Below, in pieces: positions 43,330 through 54,655 of a stretch of 64,000 nucleotides of DNA (its first letter is position 1; each line of letters begins with the position of its first letter). Under the pieces are notes generated by a model. It had not been told where the DNA came from, ran no database searches, and worked only from the letters and a program-made list of their open reading frames with translations. This DNA comes from Amblyomma americanum (Eukaryota > Arthropoda > Arachnida > Ixodida > Ixodidae). The stretch is from assembly GCF_052857255.1 (NCBI RefSeq), contig NC_135497.1:345070183-345134182 (forward strand), given 5' to 3'. Made by a program: the position numbers and the translations under genes.

Positions 43330-44289
43330 TCTGAGATCACCGCTACGAATATTATTAGCGAAAAATTCGTATTAAAAAAAAACAAACACGTGTTTTCCTT
43401 TCATGTTCGAACGAACTTGTATACGTGTTATATTATTGACAAATATGTCAATAAACTGTCACAATGATGTACCACGGTCATTTAGTGCTCACGCCCTCAA
43501 CACACTGTGCACAGCCAGGTGTGAAATTCACAGCACAGCCAAAGAACTGGAAGCGGAAACATAAATCGACAGGGCTGCTAACGAGGTGTGGCTGCGCGAT
43601 GTGCCGTCCTGTGAGAAGCGAGGGGCCCAGCCGGGTTTAATATGCAGTGGAGGTAATATTTGGTGGCTTTTTATAGGCGCACTCAGTTAAAGTGCGTGAG
43701 AGAAAATATGCCATGGAGGGTTTCTAAGAAGACCCTACAACTTTATCATCGAATTTCTTAAGCGGTAGGTCCGCTAGTTAAGAACTGAATGGTTGAATTA
43801 TAGCTAATTGTCAGAATAATGACAGAAAAAAGTAATCTTCACATAAAGTATTGGCTTAGCCGACCGCTCACGACAGTGTGTTTTGCACTCTTATGAAATG
43901 CCTCATTATTTTTTAATATATATTGGCTCAGGTTACGCACCCCACATAGTTTTGGCTACGCTGCTTGCAGTTTTACCCCCGAGGGTACGTCCTCAGTCTG
44001 TTCTGAGTTCTGAAGCGATCATACATAGCGCAGATGAAGCGTTCAGTAGATCTCTTGCCTTGACGAAGGCAAGCAGGATCGCTGTGCCGATGGAAGTCAG
44101 GCACTCGAAGAGGTCAGTGAAGGAAACGGGATGGCATGAGTGGACAGGGAAACAGGACAGAAGATAAAACAGTGTTCCAAGATTTTCACACAGAGCAGGG
44201 CGATCGGTGCAGGAGAGTCAGAACGGAGTCGGAAAAGGTACAGTGGGACGGGTGTAACGAGGGTGTTCGTTCATATTGTTCCCCCTGTA
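43330..44289. other. No gene recognised
   Basis: An AT-rich stretch followed by a short plus-strand frame (43883-44167) without motif. Confidence 0.35.
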
Positions 44290-44697
44290 GCGCCTACTCG
44301 CATCTTTCGTTTTCACGTTTTTTAGAGATATTGTCATGCGTATTGTTATTGTCAAGATTTTGATTACATTTTTTGCAAATACCTTCATGATTGCATTATT
44401 GCAACTGGTCGCTTACCTTGTTAAGTGTATATAAAATTCTGCCGCATGCCCAGAAAGTGTATTCTATTTTATTCCTGGTAATTCAAGTTTGTTTAATTTA
44501 ATGAATTTTTTCAACAAATAATATATTAATTTTTTTCTAGCTTCAGTCATTCCACTATTCTACCTCGCCGCCTCACGCCTTTTTTACCCGCGCAAATACT
44601 TCCTTGGCATTCACCAGCGTACCTCGGCCAATACCCCCTTGTCGGTATGTGCCATGTTTACTGAGGTAAAGAAGAAGAAGAAGAAGAAGAAGAAGAA
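44290..44697 (+). mobile_element. 5'-truncated LINE 3' UTR with (GAA)n tail
   Basis: T-rich sequence ending CTCGGCCAATACCCCCTTGT, GGTATGTGCCATG and then GAAGAAGAA repeats (44671-44697). A similar CTGGCCAATCCCCCATCGTG plus GGTATGTCTCATG lies at 46270-46300 after an RNase H-bearing LINE, so this is the 3' end of that LINE family and the GAA array is its tail. Confidence 0.65.
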
Positions 44698-44789
44698 CGC
44701 CGGCTCCGAAAGAAGCGTCTTCAATCTGTGCCATAAATATTCATAAATATTCATTTCACAGATGTCGCCAATTGTATAACAACTCATCA

Positions 44790-46320
44790 TCTGTCCAGAT
44801 TGAATTCGATGACATTTTCCATCGAATGCAAAGCTGCAGCCCTTCCCGCTTCATCAGGGTCTGTTGCAGAACCACCTAAGGTCCTTTCCCTCTCATGTTC
44901 TTATTGCTACCGATGCCTCGCAGGATCGCGAGAAGGCAGGTGTGGGAATTTTTTCGCCTTCACTGGATTGGTCTTTTTCTTTCCGTCTTCCTGACTTCAC
45001 TCCATTTTTCTGGCTGAATTATAAGCAGTAATCTTAGCCTTACGAAAATTAGAAATTACCGTTTCCCAGGTCGTGGTCTGTGACAAACTCTTTGTCCATT
45101 TGCTCTTCGTTACCCTCACCCACTGAGTCTCGGGAATTACGCCTCTTTAAGTTCCTGATCCCGCTCCATCTAAATTCGGTAAGGTTGCTTTGGGTACCAG
45201 GTCACATGGGTTTTCACTTAAATGAGGTTGCAGATTCCTTAGCAAGAGCCTCTCTCTGCGGCCCAATTGTTGCTGTCCTGCCAACGTGTGCATATACAGC
45301 TGCGGTGAGGTTTCGCAGCTACACAATATTTCAGGAATTTGCTGCCTCGGCTCTCACATCATCTCCGAATATCAGCATCTTCTGCATCCTTGGAGTAGCA
45401 AAGACTGGCGCTCATGCAGACTAGAGGTCTCTATCACGCGCTTGCGTTGCCGGGTTCCCCTTCTAAATTTCTACCTTCACAGATCTGGCCTGGCGGCTTC
45501 CCTACTGTGCCCTTTTTGTGCCGAACCTGAGACAATAGATTACTTCCTGCTGTTCTGCCGCCGCTTCTCTCATTTGAGGAAGCGTCTTTTGCAAATTCCA
45601 TTTCATCAACGGGGCTTGCCTGTGTCCTCTGCGGTTGTTCTTTGCAATTGGCGCATCTTTGCTTGGACGAAGCGACAGGAAGTGTGCGCTCTGCTGTGCA
45701 AATTTTTTTTTTTTTTCAAGAAACGCAGCGCCTCGCATTCTAATTTCTTCTTCCCGCTCTCAGTCAGTACGACATTGAAACATTACAGGCATTGTATACT
45801 ATTATGCACATTAAGCCATCGTCCCGTCTTCGATCTCCAAGTTAACAGGACCCCTGTCCTTCCGTCTTTCAATCTGTCAGACTACATCCTATTACCACTC
45901 CTTTTCCCTTCAAAATTCTTCCTTCCTTCCTTCCTTCCTTCCTTCCTTCCTTCCTTCCTTCCTTCCTTCCTTCCTTCCTTCCTTCCTTCCTTCTCCTTCC
46001 TTCCTCCCTTCTTCCTTCCTTCCTTCCTTCCTTCCTTCCTTCCTTCCTTCCTTCCTTCCTTCCTTCCTTCCTTCCTTCCTTCCTGTCAGCACATAATAGC
46101 CTATATACTATTACCAGTCCTTTTCCCTTCAAAAAGTTCCTTTTTCCAGCAATTAACCGCCTGTGTCTTGGCCACTGTACCATAGTGGGTATACCATAGT
46201 GGGTGGGTAACCAACAATTAGCTTGACACCTGTTTACTCTCTTCTTTTGGCTCGTCTCACTGAACCCTGGCCAATCCCCCATCGTGGGTATGTCTCATGT
46301 CAGTAAGGCAACAACAACGC
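44790..46320 (+). pseudogene. LINE fragment with RNase H and C-terminal zinc finger
   Basis: From 44910 the frames read ATDASQDREKAGVGIFS (first RNase H acid), AVILALRKLEITVSQVV, and at 45185 LLWVPGHMGFHLNEVADSLA (the H-x3-N-E-x-A-D signature). A zinc-finger-like tail follows: LRCRVPLLNFYLHRSGLAAS and LCPFCAEPETIDYFLLFCRR. This is the typical C-terminus of I-group LINEs. Several frame breaks. A (CTTC)n array interrupts the 3' UTR, and the 3' end is near 46320. Confidence 0.82.
45917..46084 (+). repeat. (CTTC)n microsatellite
   Basis: An array of TTCC/CTTC units with one CTCCTTCC/CTCCCTT irregularity near 45992-46012, inside the LINE 3' UTR. Short flanks are duplicated on both sides (TTACCACTCCTTTTCCCTTC and TTACCAGTCCTTTTCCCTTC), so the array arose between or with a local duplication. 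Confidence 0.95.
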
Positions 46321-46906
46321 GCACAACCTGACCGAGAGCGATGCAAAGATTGAGGATAGCAGTACCTGTGACCCATCCTAGAATGTGCTACACTGCTCTT
46401 GCAAATCATTTCACGCTGTCAGCTGCTTTCAGCGGCGGGGTGTACAACGATTTTGACTCATCACGTACAGGGATAAAGGAAAAAATTGCCTAGGCTGACG
46501 AGTGGCAAGCGTAGCGAAATTGCTATTAAGTCGTTTATTTCGTGTGTATGGAGTAGCCTCCTCCTGTTCTTACTCCTGCTGTTAAGAGGTGTTTCGCCGC
46601 AGCTTAAGCGCGCTTGCGACAGAGAACGCTTTACAGGAGACAAAAATCGGACTCGGGGCGGTGGCGAGCAAGGATAAAGCTAGAACCTTGAAATAATACT
46701 TTAAAGGCGCAGAATATTTTTTGAGGGCGACAAAGTGACAGGGGTAGTTGCATTGAATTCTCTCTCTCTCTACCCCCCCCCCCCCCCCGGTCCTCCATCT
46801 CACGGGAACGTCCACCTCGAGGCCCAGCCCTATTACTGAAGCGGATGTTGCATATTCTCTGGACCATCGTGTACAGCATTCTAATGAGGCACCTGGGATT
46901 TTTCCG

Positions 46907-47263
46907 TTACGACATGCTACGAAGATGCCGTCTGCACCCGAGAATGTCTCGTAGACAGCTATCACGGTGAGAAATAACAGTCCATTTCCATTTCGAAATC
47001 AATGTAATGCTGAAGCCGTGCACCGAATTTGGCGCATCAGAGATTGTTTCACCGTCGCATCGCACTTTGAGAAGAAGCTGCATGTCAGAATTTAAGTGAG
47101 AAAAGCCACTGTAAGATGCGAGATAGGCAACAGGGAATCCACAAGGACGTCCTTGCTGCTGGCTACCTTTCATACCAAATGATCTGTCGCTACGCGGCAT
47201 CAGCTGCAATCTGCATGTTCCGACGCACTTAACACGTGAAAAGATCCTTCGCTGCCTAAACAA
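46907..47263 (-). CDS. Unrecognised 118-codon ORF
   Basis: The frame includes CRLQLMPRSDRSFGMKGSQQ, YLASYSGFSHLNSDMQLLLK and VHGFSITLISKWKWTVISH, with unbiased composition that could be real coding sequence. No family recognised, no clear splice sites, and no neighbour that explains it. Could be a fragment of an unknown element. Confidence 0.25.
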   Translation of the reverse strand: MFRQRRIFSRVKCVGTCRLQLMPRSDRSFGMKGSQQQGRPCGFPVAYLASYSGFSHLNSDMQLLLKVRCDGETISDAPNSVHGFSITLISKWKWTVISHRDSCLRDILGCRRHLRSMS

Positions 47264-49660
47264 ACGTACGGCACATCTACATTGCCCTGCCTGAGCGGTG
47301 GGCTCTCAAACAAAGACCGCGCATGCTGAAAATGTCCTGAGACCACTAAATCACCACATTCCCTCTTCCACATCTGAACTCAAACCAACTCATTGAGTAA
47401 GTCTTACAGCAGGTCACGCCACAGCCATTAAAACATGAACTGTATATGCGGTCATGAGAGAACGGCTTCGCCATGCGGTGCGCTGAAAAACTAGCCAGGC
47501 GCCCATCAAAGGCACTACGAATTCCAGCTCTAGCTGGTCGCTTAATCGGCACCTCACTGCAATGTCTTTGATGAATGAGGTGGTGAAGCCTACAACTACC
47601 ACTAAAATTCGCTGCTTCTTTGAAAGTATGCCGCAGACCGAACACGCACAGCCAAGCGGGTTGCTTTTTGTATCGACGCTCAAACTGCTTCTTGCGTCTG
47701 GCGCCTGCGCGGGTGCTTACTGATACTGGCGCCGTTGTCGCCCCATCTCATCGCGAGCTTCCACGTCGGAATCCTCTCGCCATTGGCGCTCTCGCTCCAC
47801 TTGACTGGCGGTTTGCTCTTGGGCTTGCCTTCTTCCAAGTGCTAGTTAGGGCGAACCCCCTTCTTGCCTCCTATGAGTCGCGGCATGCACACCGTGGCCC
47901 TATGCAAAGTGGACGTCAAACGTCGTGCAACCGGCCTGCTTTTGCAGCGAAAGCTGTAATAGCTTTGCACAAGCCATTTAGTAGAAGCAGTTTAGGGGTA
48001 CAAAGGCAGCCGTGTAAAGCGTTACGCGTAATGAGTTTTGTACACCACTGCCACGTAACTCAAAGCGCGCCAGTTATGCACCTTTGCTTTCCTCAAAACC
48101 AACGGAGGGTTCAGACTGCGAATAAGACAACACTGGTAACTAGACTATTTGCTTCGTGCAAGCGAGCCCTTGAATACATGAAGTGTGCCGGAACGCTATC
48201 GAACCGAGACCGCAAGCGGAAGGAGGCGGAGTGTGGACGTGAGCCTATAGACGCCAAAAGAGGCCTGCGAGACAGTCAGCCGGGTAGACGCCTGTGAAAC
48301 GCCAAAATGGGTTTGCCACTTCAGACCTCTCGGCCTCTTATGCCAATCAGCTTTTGCTGACTTGTGCGCTAAGACTGTAAGCTTGGAGCTAATAATTTTT
48401 TATTTCAAACACAGAGCTGTAAAAAAAGGAACTTGTATCAGCAAGCGCATATTCCAAAGTTCCATGAAGAGAAACGTGAAGAGAAAATGTCAGCATGCAG
48501 CGGAATACTATGATCAAGAAAGACGCAACCCCCCCCCCCCCCCTCTTGTTTTGCACAAAAAGCAGTAATTTAAGCAGAAGTTCCGCGCTTTTTCACTGCG
48601 TGTACAGGTGTTCTGTTGGACTACCGAGAAACTTGATCATTGAGTCCCCTTTGTGTTATGTACAATAGCGTTTGGAATAGTGTTTTCGACAGCGTTACAT
48701 GACGTGAGCCTCGCTTCCGGTAGGTCAGATTTACAGGGCGGCAGGCTGCCACTGGCAGTTCTCATAATGGGAACAGAAACTTCGCATTAGCAGTTCGGTC
48801 ATCCACAATAGCGCTACGTAGAAATTTATATCAGAACACTGGCCAAACAGTGCAAGAAAGACGCCACATATCGGCCGGCTAGGGAGTGATTTGATGCCGC
48901 ATGGTCACAAGACTTTTCACTTGGGGACTGTTCCGTCACGGACGGTCATTCGTGGATTGCGGGAAGTTTGAAGAGTCTGATTACTTCATGGTGTTGCTGT
49001 TACAGTACACCGCCGCGATGTATGTAGCTGGGGCATGTTCTGGACTCAGCTTCAGCAAGCTTCTGCCAGCCAGCTGCAAGCTTTCTCTGTGCGAGTACCG
49101 CAAATTATGCCGCTCAAAGACTTTCTTTCATAAGCAACCTTTATTTTGTTTTTCTGTTTATGAGTGAAAATATATTATATTAGTTACACTTTGATGCGCC
49201 GCAATAAAAAATTCTTTATAATATTAGGTGAAAAAAAATCTTCCGCTTACTACCCTGAAATTCCTTGTTTTCCTAAGGTAAGGACAGAGTAAAATCTAGT
49301 AGTGCTTGTTGATGCTTGTTTATCTTGAGCAGAAATCACGGTCCTGTTTAACTTACTTGGCACTCTGCAGATTGCATAAGACTTCATACAGTGTAGTGCA
49401 GTGCTTCACGCAGTTTTCTAGAAGATTTGCCAATCGTTTGGCACTGAACTTTATACGATCAAGTATTTGTCTACAACTAGATGCGCTTGAAGAGCAGATG
49501 CTCTGAAAGCCGTGAGACAATCAGGCTTATGTCGTGAGAACAGCAGAGGAGATTACGCAATGCACGCACCCCCAGAAACGCTGGCGAAGGCGAGATGACT
49601 CTTGTGGCAGGTAAAAACTTCTATCCTGTAGCCTGAGAATAAATGTACATTCCCTTTGCA
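47264..49660. other. No gene; one foldback-family fragment
   Basis: At 48050-48110 CGCCAGTTATGCACCTTTGC and TTTCCTCAAAACCAACGGAG belong to the CAGTTATGCGCC repeat family. A C run lies at 48529-48543. The 225-codon plus-strand frame at 47620-48297 runs through this repeat and is not trusted as a gene. Confidence 0.4.
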
Positions 49661-50144
49661 GATGATCCTTAGCTTAAGAAAATCTTGCAGGACCTAGAAA
49701 CAAACCCCGCGACTGCTATTCAAGAGGTAAAAAATCTGCAGAAGGCCCTCAAAGACATCTGTGAGGAAGAAAATGTTTTTGCCAAGATGTTTAAAGATAT
49801 TTCACGATTGTCAGGCACGTGAAATCGACATACCAGATATACGAAAGAGGAAAGTGTCTAGGCAAGCGGACGCCAGTTATGCTAACCAATGTTTTCTCGT
49901 GACAACGTACGAAGAACTTCGGGTGACTGTACTTTATTGTCCCATGACTGATTCTTTCGTTCAAGGAATTGAGAGATTCACACGAGGGGCTGTTGGCGTC
50001 ACTTGTTCCATAAGTAGCCTGCTGCAGCTTTCTGCAAGCGACGAACAAGTTTGCATAGTGAGTGAATGTCTTGATGCAGATTCCGTAAGCTTGCATGCTG
50101 AGCTGTTTGTTGAAGTCAAAAACACCAGAGCAAGCATCTCATGA
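49661..50144 (+). pseudogene. hAT-type (ZMYM1-like) transposase fragment
   Basis: Two frames joined by a break near 49820. The first reads NPATAIQEVKNLQKALKDIC. The second reads EIDIPDIRKRKVSRQADASY, then YEELRVTVLYCPMTDSFVQG and IERFTRGAVGV. The order (Arg-rich 'P-x-x-R-K-R', then 'EEYYR..LY.PFLDS.I.....RF') is that of the central region of hAT transposases related to ZMYM1 and the 'repressor of protein kinase inhibitor' proteins. The N-terminal zinc finger and C-terminal dimerisation domain are missing. Confidence 0.55.
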
Positions 50145-51089
50145 TTGTTATGGGTGGTTGGACTGGTTACAAGCGAGCGGCATGGTAAAATTAGTGTATA
50201 AAGATCCTATTTATGATTTTTAACAGCTTTTCGTTTATAACTGCGACCAGTTGCTCATGTCAAACGGATTTTTCAAAGCTTAAAACGATTAAAGCGAAGG
50301 TAGAACCAACCACGAGGTACGAACGTCCTCGCGGATTGCTTTTGGGTTTTGTTGAGAACGAGATCGCGTTATCAATCGCATTTGGTAACTTGATTCATTA
50401 ACTGAACTTTTTGTTCCCTGTAAACGCAGACTCCTCCTCTGAGCACTTTGATGAGTGTTGAGAAGATACTGGCGAGCATCTTTTCACTGCCTTATTTTAT
50501 TAGGAAACCATAGACCGTGTAAACCTTGGTTGTTTGCTTGTCCTATGCCTTGCGGCTGTAAGCAAAATATGTCTGCCGAAGATTGTTTTTTGTACATGTA
50601 GGTGCATGTTAATAATGTCAGTTGTGTTAATGATACGTACATATATTTGCACATAATTTATGTTCTGAAGAGGGTTTTGTATATAAATCTGTTAATGCGG
50701 AACAAGAAGTCTTTAAAAAGAAATTGCTTAATTTCCGCATTTTTTCCTTCTTTTTTTTGGCATTGTCTGCTACGGGAGACCATAGGGCGCTGTCATGAGC
50801 TTTGACGCCTCCTGATAGAGGGGTGTGTGCGCGCCTATGCTTTTCATTCGGACGTATTCTATTGTTAACATCCGCTGCACCGACTGTCTGACATCGACGA
50901 TAACGTCGACATGGCGGTGTCTCAGAAAATGGCGAAATGAATAGTTACACCATACTATGCTTTTCTTGGCTGCATTGAGCGTTGGCTTTTTTAATGTGTA
51001 TTTGGTAACGAGCTCGTAATTTTTCTATTTTTGTGCGTTTAATTACTTAACGAGGGCTTCGATTCTGGCAGTCCCGACTTTTTAGTAGC
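50145..51089. other. No gene recognised
   Basis: AT-rich, with no motif on either strand. Confidence 0.4.
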
Positions 51090-51355
51090 ATACGAGGGTC
51101 TTCGCTCAGCTGCCGCCCTCACAGTCCGATCCCTTTTCAAGCGCCACTTGCGGTATTACAGGACGTCCCACGTCGGCCGCTATGCTTGAGGGTGGCGCTG
51201 ATGAGTGCTTTAAAGGTTAGGCTATACGCAAAGCAAGTACTCTCGAAAGTGGAAGGTTGGACAACCACATCCGTTGCTCAGTTGGCAGAGCCCCATAGGC
51301 GAAATTCGGAGGCTGTGGGTTCGGATTCCACGAGTGGAATGTGGCAGTCTTCTAC
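51090..51355 (+). mobile_element. tRNA-containing interspersed repeat, second copy
   Basis: Plus-strand counterpart of 4030-4396: CACTTGCGGTATTACAGGAC, CGGCCGCTATGCTTGAGGGT, then a tRNA-like head CCGTTGCTCAGTTGGCAGAG and GGCTGTGGGTTCGGATTCCA. The B box is well preserved; the acceptor pairing is poor. Confidence 0.7.
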
Positions 51356-51539
51356 TTTCCAATCAAATTTCAGGTAAAAAATGATTACACTACTAATTTC
51401 CCATTGATCAATTCCAGAAAGAAGGTAAACATTTCCTGATACTTTACTTGGTTTCAATGACAGTTGGCTCTTTTCATAAAAACAGCGCTTAATCTAGGTT
51501 AACCCCTTCCTATCCCAGAAACTGTTTCTGCAATGCGCT

Positions 51540-51825
51540 TGACCTGCCGCGGTGGTTAGGGCGCTTGACTACTTATCCGGAGTTCCCGGGTTCGAACCCG
51601 ACTGCGGCGGCTGAGTTTTTGCAGATAAACGCTAAGGCGCCCGTGTTCTGTGCGATGTCAGCGCACGTTAAAGATCCCCAGGTGGTCGAAATTATTCCGG
51701 AGCCCTCCACTACGGCACCTTCTTTCACTTCCTCCTTTATCCCTTCCCGTATGGCGCGGTTCAGGTGTCGAACGATACAAGACAAATACTGCGCCATTTA
51801 GTTCTCCAAAAACCAATTATCAATG
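51540..51825 (+). mobile_element. Ruka-like SINE (tRNA-derived), near full length
   Basis: The head CCTGCCGCGGTGGTTAGGGC carries an A-box-like region and CCCGGGTTCGAACCCGACTG is an intact B box with T-stem. The body includes CGCTAAGGCGCCCGTGTTCT, GTGCGATGTCAGCGCACGTT, AAAGATCCCCAGGTGGTCGA and TATTCCGGAGCCCTCCACTA. The end has GGTTCAGGTGTCGAACGATA and CAAAAACCAATTATCAA. I know this pattern as the abundant tick SINE Ruka; the name is from memory. Confidence 0.8.
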
Positions 51826-51850
51826 CGCTTGATGCTACTGTTAGCAAAAA

Positions 51851-51967
51851 AAACACCCAAAAAGAGATCTTTTGTACTCCATACATGTTTTATTTACTCC
51901 GCTATGGGAGTTATCAAGGAGTGAAAAGGGAGTAAAAGTACTCCCCATAAAATGTTTTTGGGTGTTT
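51851..51967. mobile_element. 117-bp palindromic MITE-like element
   Basis: AAACACCCAAAAA at 51851-51863 is the exact reverse complement of 51955-51967. Inside, ACTCC and GGAGT boxes recur in both directions (TACTCCATACATG, CTCCGCTATGGGAG, AAAAGTACTCCCC). Related GGGTGTTTTT and GGAGT boxes continue to about 52085. Confidence 0.75.
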
Positions 51968-52300
51968 CGTGGTAGTTTTTTTATAACCACCTGGGTGTTT
52001 TTACGAACAGCAAATGGAGTATTTTTTGCGGATTTGGAGTTTTTATGAGTACTTAAGGGAGTATTTCTTTGCCGCTATGGAGTTCTTGCAGGCAGGCTTT
52101 GTAGCATTTTTGCGATGGTTGCCTTTTTGCAGGTATTTGTAATAGTAAATGGGTTCTGTTTTAACGCTTCATTTGAAACGAAGTGTTCATTTTGAGAGTC
52201 AGAAAAGCAGCATGTGTAACACTGTGAAAATGACTTTATTGCATCAAACAAGTGAAGACGACACGAAACTAAATGTACAGATTCAATCAATCATGTTGTC

Positions 52301-52303
<3 letters not shown>

Positions 52304-52379
<76 letters not shown>
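52304..52379. repeat. (TA)n microsatellite
   Basis: About 38 uninterrupted TA units. Confidence 0.97.
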
Positions 52380-52380
<1 letters not shown>

Positions 52381-52485
52381 TGTCCAACACTGAAGCCTAC
52401 CTAGGTACCTTAAGGATTCTGCACGTGTCCTATATGAGGAAACGACAGAGGATGAGAAAGAGGTCAGTGACTGGGAGCACCAGCT

Positions 52486-52722
52486 TTAAAAAAAATTAAT
52501 AAATTCAAGTGCCTTTACGCACGGCTTTGTGTATGTCAGGTTTAAGAAAGCGTGCTCAAAAAATGTAAGCATTCGATGAGCCTTTCTGGGATAGGCAATG
52601 TGGAAAACCCAGAAAGCTGCGAAAAGGCATGACATGCCAAATAATGTACTTGAGACATCGAAAAGTGGCTGTCTGTCGACGTTTAGGACCATCTTGTTCT
52701 CAGAAACCACCAGGCATGGAGT
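52486..52722 (-). CDS. SAMD3-like gene (uncharacterised), putative last exon
   Basis: With the acceptor CCTGACTCCAG at 52723 the exon reads TPCLVVSENKMVLNVDRQPL, FDVSSTLFGMSCLFAAFWVF and HIAYPRKAHRMLTFFEHAFL, ending in LEFINFF and a stop. The pattern 'P-C-x-V-V ... L-F-x-V-x-S-x-x-x-x-L-F-A-x-F-x-V-F-x-x-x-Y-P' is that of C-termini in a family annotated as SAMD3-like or transposon-associated proteins in animals. Phase 0 fits the exon at 54656-54729. It could be a domesticated or decaying gene. Confidence 0.45.
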   Translation of the reverse strand, partial: TPCLVVSENKMVLNVDRQPLFDVSSTLFGMSCLFAAFWVFHIAYPRKAHRMLTFFEHAFLNLTYTKPCVKALEFINFF

Positions 52723-53024
52723 CTGGAGTCAGGCAGGGGTCCTCCTGCAAATGAAATAATACATAATAGACCCCCAAATTGAAAAGTAAAGAAATTTGGT
52801 ATCATTGCAGAGAAATATTTATGCTGAGTGATATCAGTGTAAAAAAATTCATGGACACTAAATAATACAGCACCCGTGTCTTATTCTCCCTTTGCATCCT
52901 TGTACATTTTTGTGCTGATGACAGCTTGTACAAATACATCGAAATATTTTTATATGCAGGATATGCATTTTAAATGTTGCTCATGTCATTGTTTGACACT
53001 AATTATAAGCAGTCAGTGCAACTT

Positions 53025-53195
53025 ACTTCCAGAGGAAGGCAAGCATAGCAGGAGGCAGTGCAAAGTTAGGTGGATGGGTGAGATGAAGTTAGCGGGGGTA
53101 CAGTGGCCACAGCTAGCAAAGGACAGGGTTAATTGGAGACATAGGAGAGGTCGTTGCTCTTGGTGCACGTAGTCAGGCGAATGATGGTGATAGTG
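53025..53195 (+). pseudogene. RTE-type LINE, ORF C-terminus
   Basis: The frame reads KHSRRQCKVRWMGEMKLAGV, QWPQLAKDRVNWRHRRGRCS, followed by a GATGGTGATAG tail. The 'W..LA.DR..WR' pattern and a TGATGA-type tail are typical of RTE-clade 3' ends. The same sequence in the opposite orientation is at 54108-54200. Confidence 0.65.
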
Positions 53196-53337
53196 GTGAA
53201 TTATGCATATCAGCATGGAAGCTATCCTTATGCATATCCAGTAACACCGTACATACTTGCGTAATTTGCGCACTTTTTCTTTAAATTTAGGCTTCAAAAA
53301 GAGGTGGCGCAAATTGCGCGAAAATTTTCTGAATGCA

Positions 53338-53655
53338 TCCAAAAGTTCTAAAAAGGTCTTAATGCACAATATATACTGCATACTGCCGCCTATATGTAGA
53401 CCCCCCGATCTCGCAACCCAGGCTGAACAACAAAAAATTCAGTGGGGCACTTTGTTGACCTAAAGTACGGTGAGGCAAAAGCCTTTAACATGGTGTTCCA
53501 AAAGTTCTAAAAAGGTCTTAATGCACAATATATACTGTATACTGCCGCCTATATGTAGACCCCCCGATCTCGCAACCCAGGCTGAACAACAAAAAATTCA
53601 GTGGGGCACTTTGTTGACCTAAAGTACGGTGAGGCAAAAGCCTTTAACATGGTGT
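53338..53655 (+). repeat. Tandem duplication, 2 x 159 bp
   Basis: Bases 53338-53496 are repeated at 53497-53655. I see one difference (a C/T in the ATATACTGCATACTGCC block). The unit starts TCCAAAAGTTCTAAAAAGG and ends TTTAACATGGTGT. Confidence 0.95.
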
Positions 53656-53819
53656 TGCTGCTTGTGTCACTGATGTGTGGTTAAGATGTTAAGTACACAA
53701 TTGTTTGTGAATCTTAAATGGTGGAGACACTGAAGGCCATTTTGGAGGTATCCGTCTGATTCGATGCCTTTCCGCACTCTCCAGAGTCCTGAACAAATAA
53801 GGAGTACAAATGTGTATGC

Positions 53820-53910
53820 AGGAAGTAGCATAATCATTAGCACGTTCGGCTGCGGAACGGAAGGATGGGAGTTCGAATCACATCGTGCACAGATTTTTTT
53901 TTATCGAGTG
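53820..53910 (+). mobile_element. tRNA-like SINE head with T run
   Basis: AGTAGCATAATCATTAGCAC, TTCGGCTGCGGAACGG and a B box GAGTTCGAATC are followed by ATCGTGCACAGATTTTTTTT, a run of T that could end pol III transcription. The stems are imperfect. It differs from the other SINE heads in the window. Confidence 0.55.
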
Positions 53911-54107
53911 AAGAGTGGAACGGACGGACAGACGGACGTGATTATGAACCATTAAAGGCTTTCACCTGACAAGTTGATCCCAAAAAATAAGACTCATATC
54001 CCCTCCCATGCTATGAAGCCCCCTGTGGGATGGCATGACTTCGTGTGTGCAGCTCAAAGCAACAAACACACAAAAATACAATCACGAAGCCCGTAGTGGG
54101 AGGCGAA

Positions 54108-54235
54108 GGAGATCATCATCATCAGCCTCACTGCACCCACTGCAGGGCAAAGGCCTCTCCCATATCTCTCCAATTAACCCTGTCCTTTTTCAAATAACCG
54201 TCCTGCAATATGAAATCCTGTGCAATGTCCTATTA
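54108..54235 (-). mobile_element. RTE-type LINE 3' end with (GAT)n tail
   Basis: The minus strand reads GACAGGGTTAATTGGAGAGA, TATGGGAGAGGCCTTTGCCC and TGCAGTGGGTGCAGTGAGGC, then TGATGATGATGATC. Inverted relative to 53025-53195. Confidence 0.7.
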
Positions 54236-54655
54236 TATGAACAAATCAATTAGAGGAGATAATGGGCGATAAAATGGGGCCCTTGCGTGCGGCCCGGCTT
54301 ACTATCGGCATGCCGAACAGCGAACGGATCGGTAGTTTCGGATTCAGGCTCGCGCGCAACTGTTCGTCCGGGAAAGCGACTGCCAGCATGAGCGAGCCAT
54401 GTAAACGGCGCACAACTTTGGTACTTGCCAGTTGCACCGCTCGCAACCGTGCACAGAGGTGCGGCCACACTGATCTTCCCAAGTCTGCCTTGTGCGCACA
54501 CTATATGATGGTGGTATGGCGCACCAGTGAGCACAAAATATGCGAGTACAAGGTTTTTTTTTTTGTCACAAATTCTGCCAAAAATTTGGGACTGTGCAAA
54601 TTATGCGCGGGCGAAAATTACGCTAGTAAATATAGTGGATAAATGGAGAACTCAC

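Noticed and set aside
45286..46185. 299-codon plus-strand frame ending in poly-(FLPS)
   Set aside because: The first half is real LINE C-terminus; the second half is just the CTTC array read through, so the frame is not one gene.
45869..46282. KEGR-repeat minus-strand frame
   Set aside because: Translation of the same CTTC array on the other strand.
47620..48297. 225-codon plus-strand frame
   Set aside because: It crosses a fragment of the CAGTTATGCGCC repeat, has no family motif and uneven composition; most likely a chance frame.
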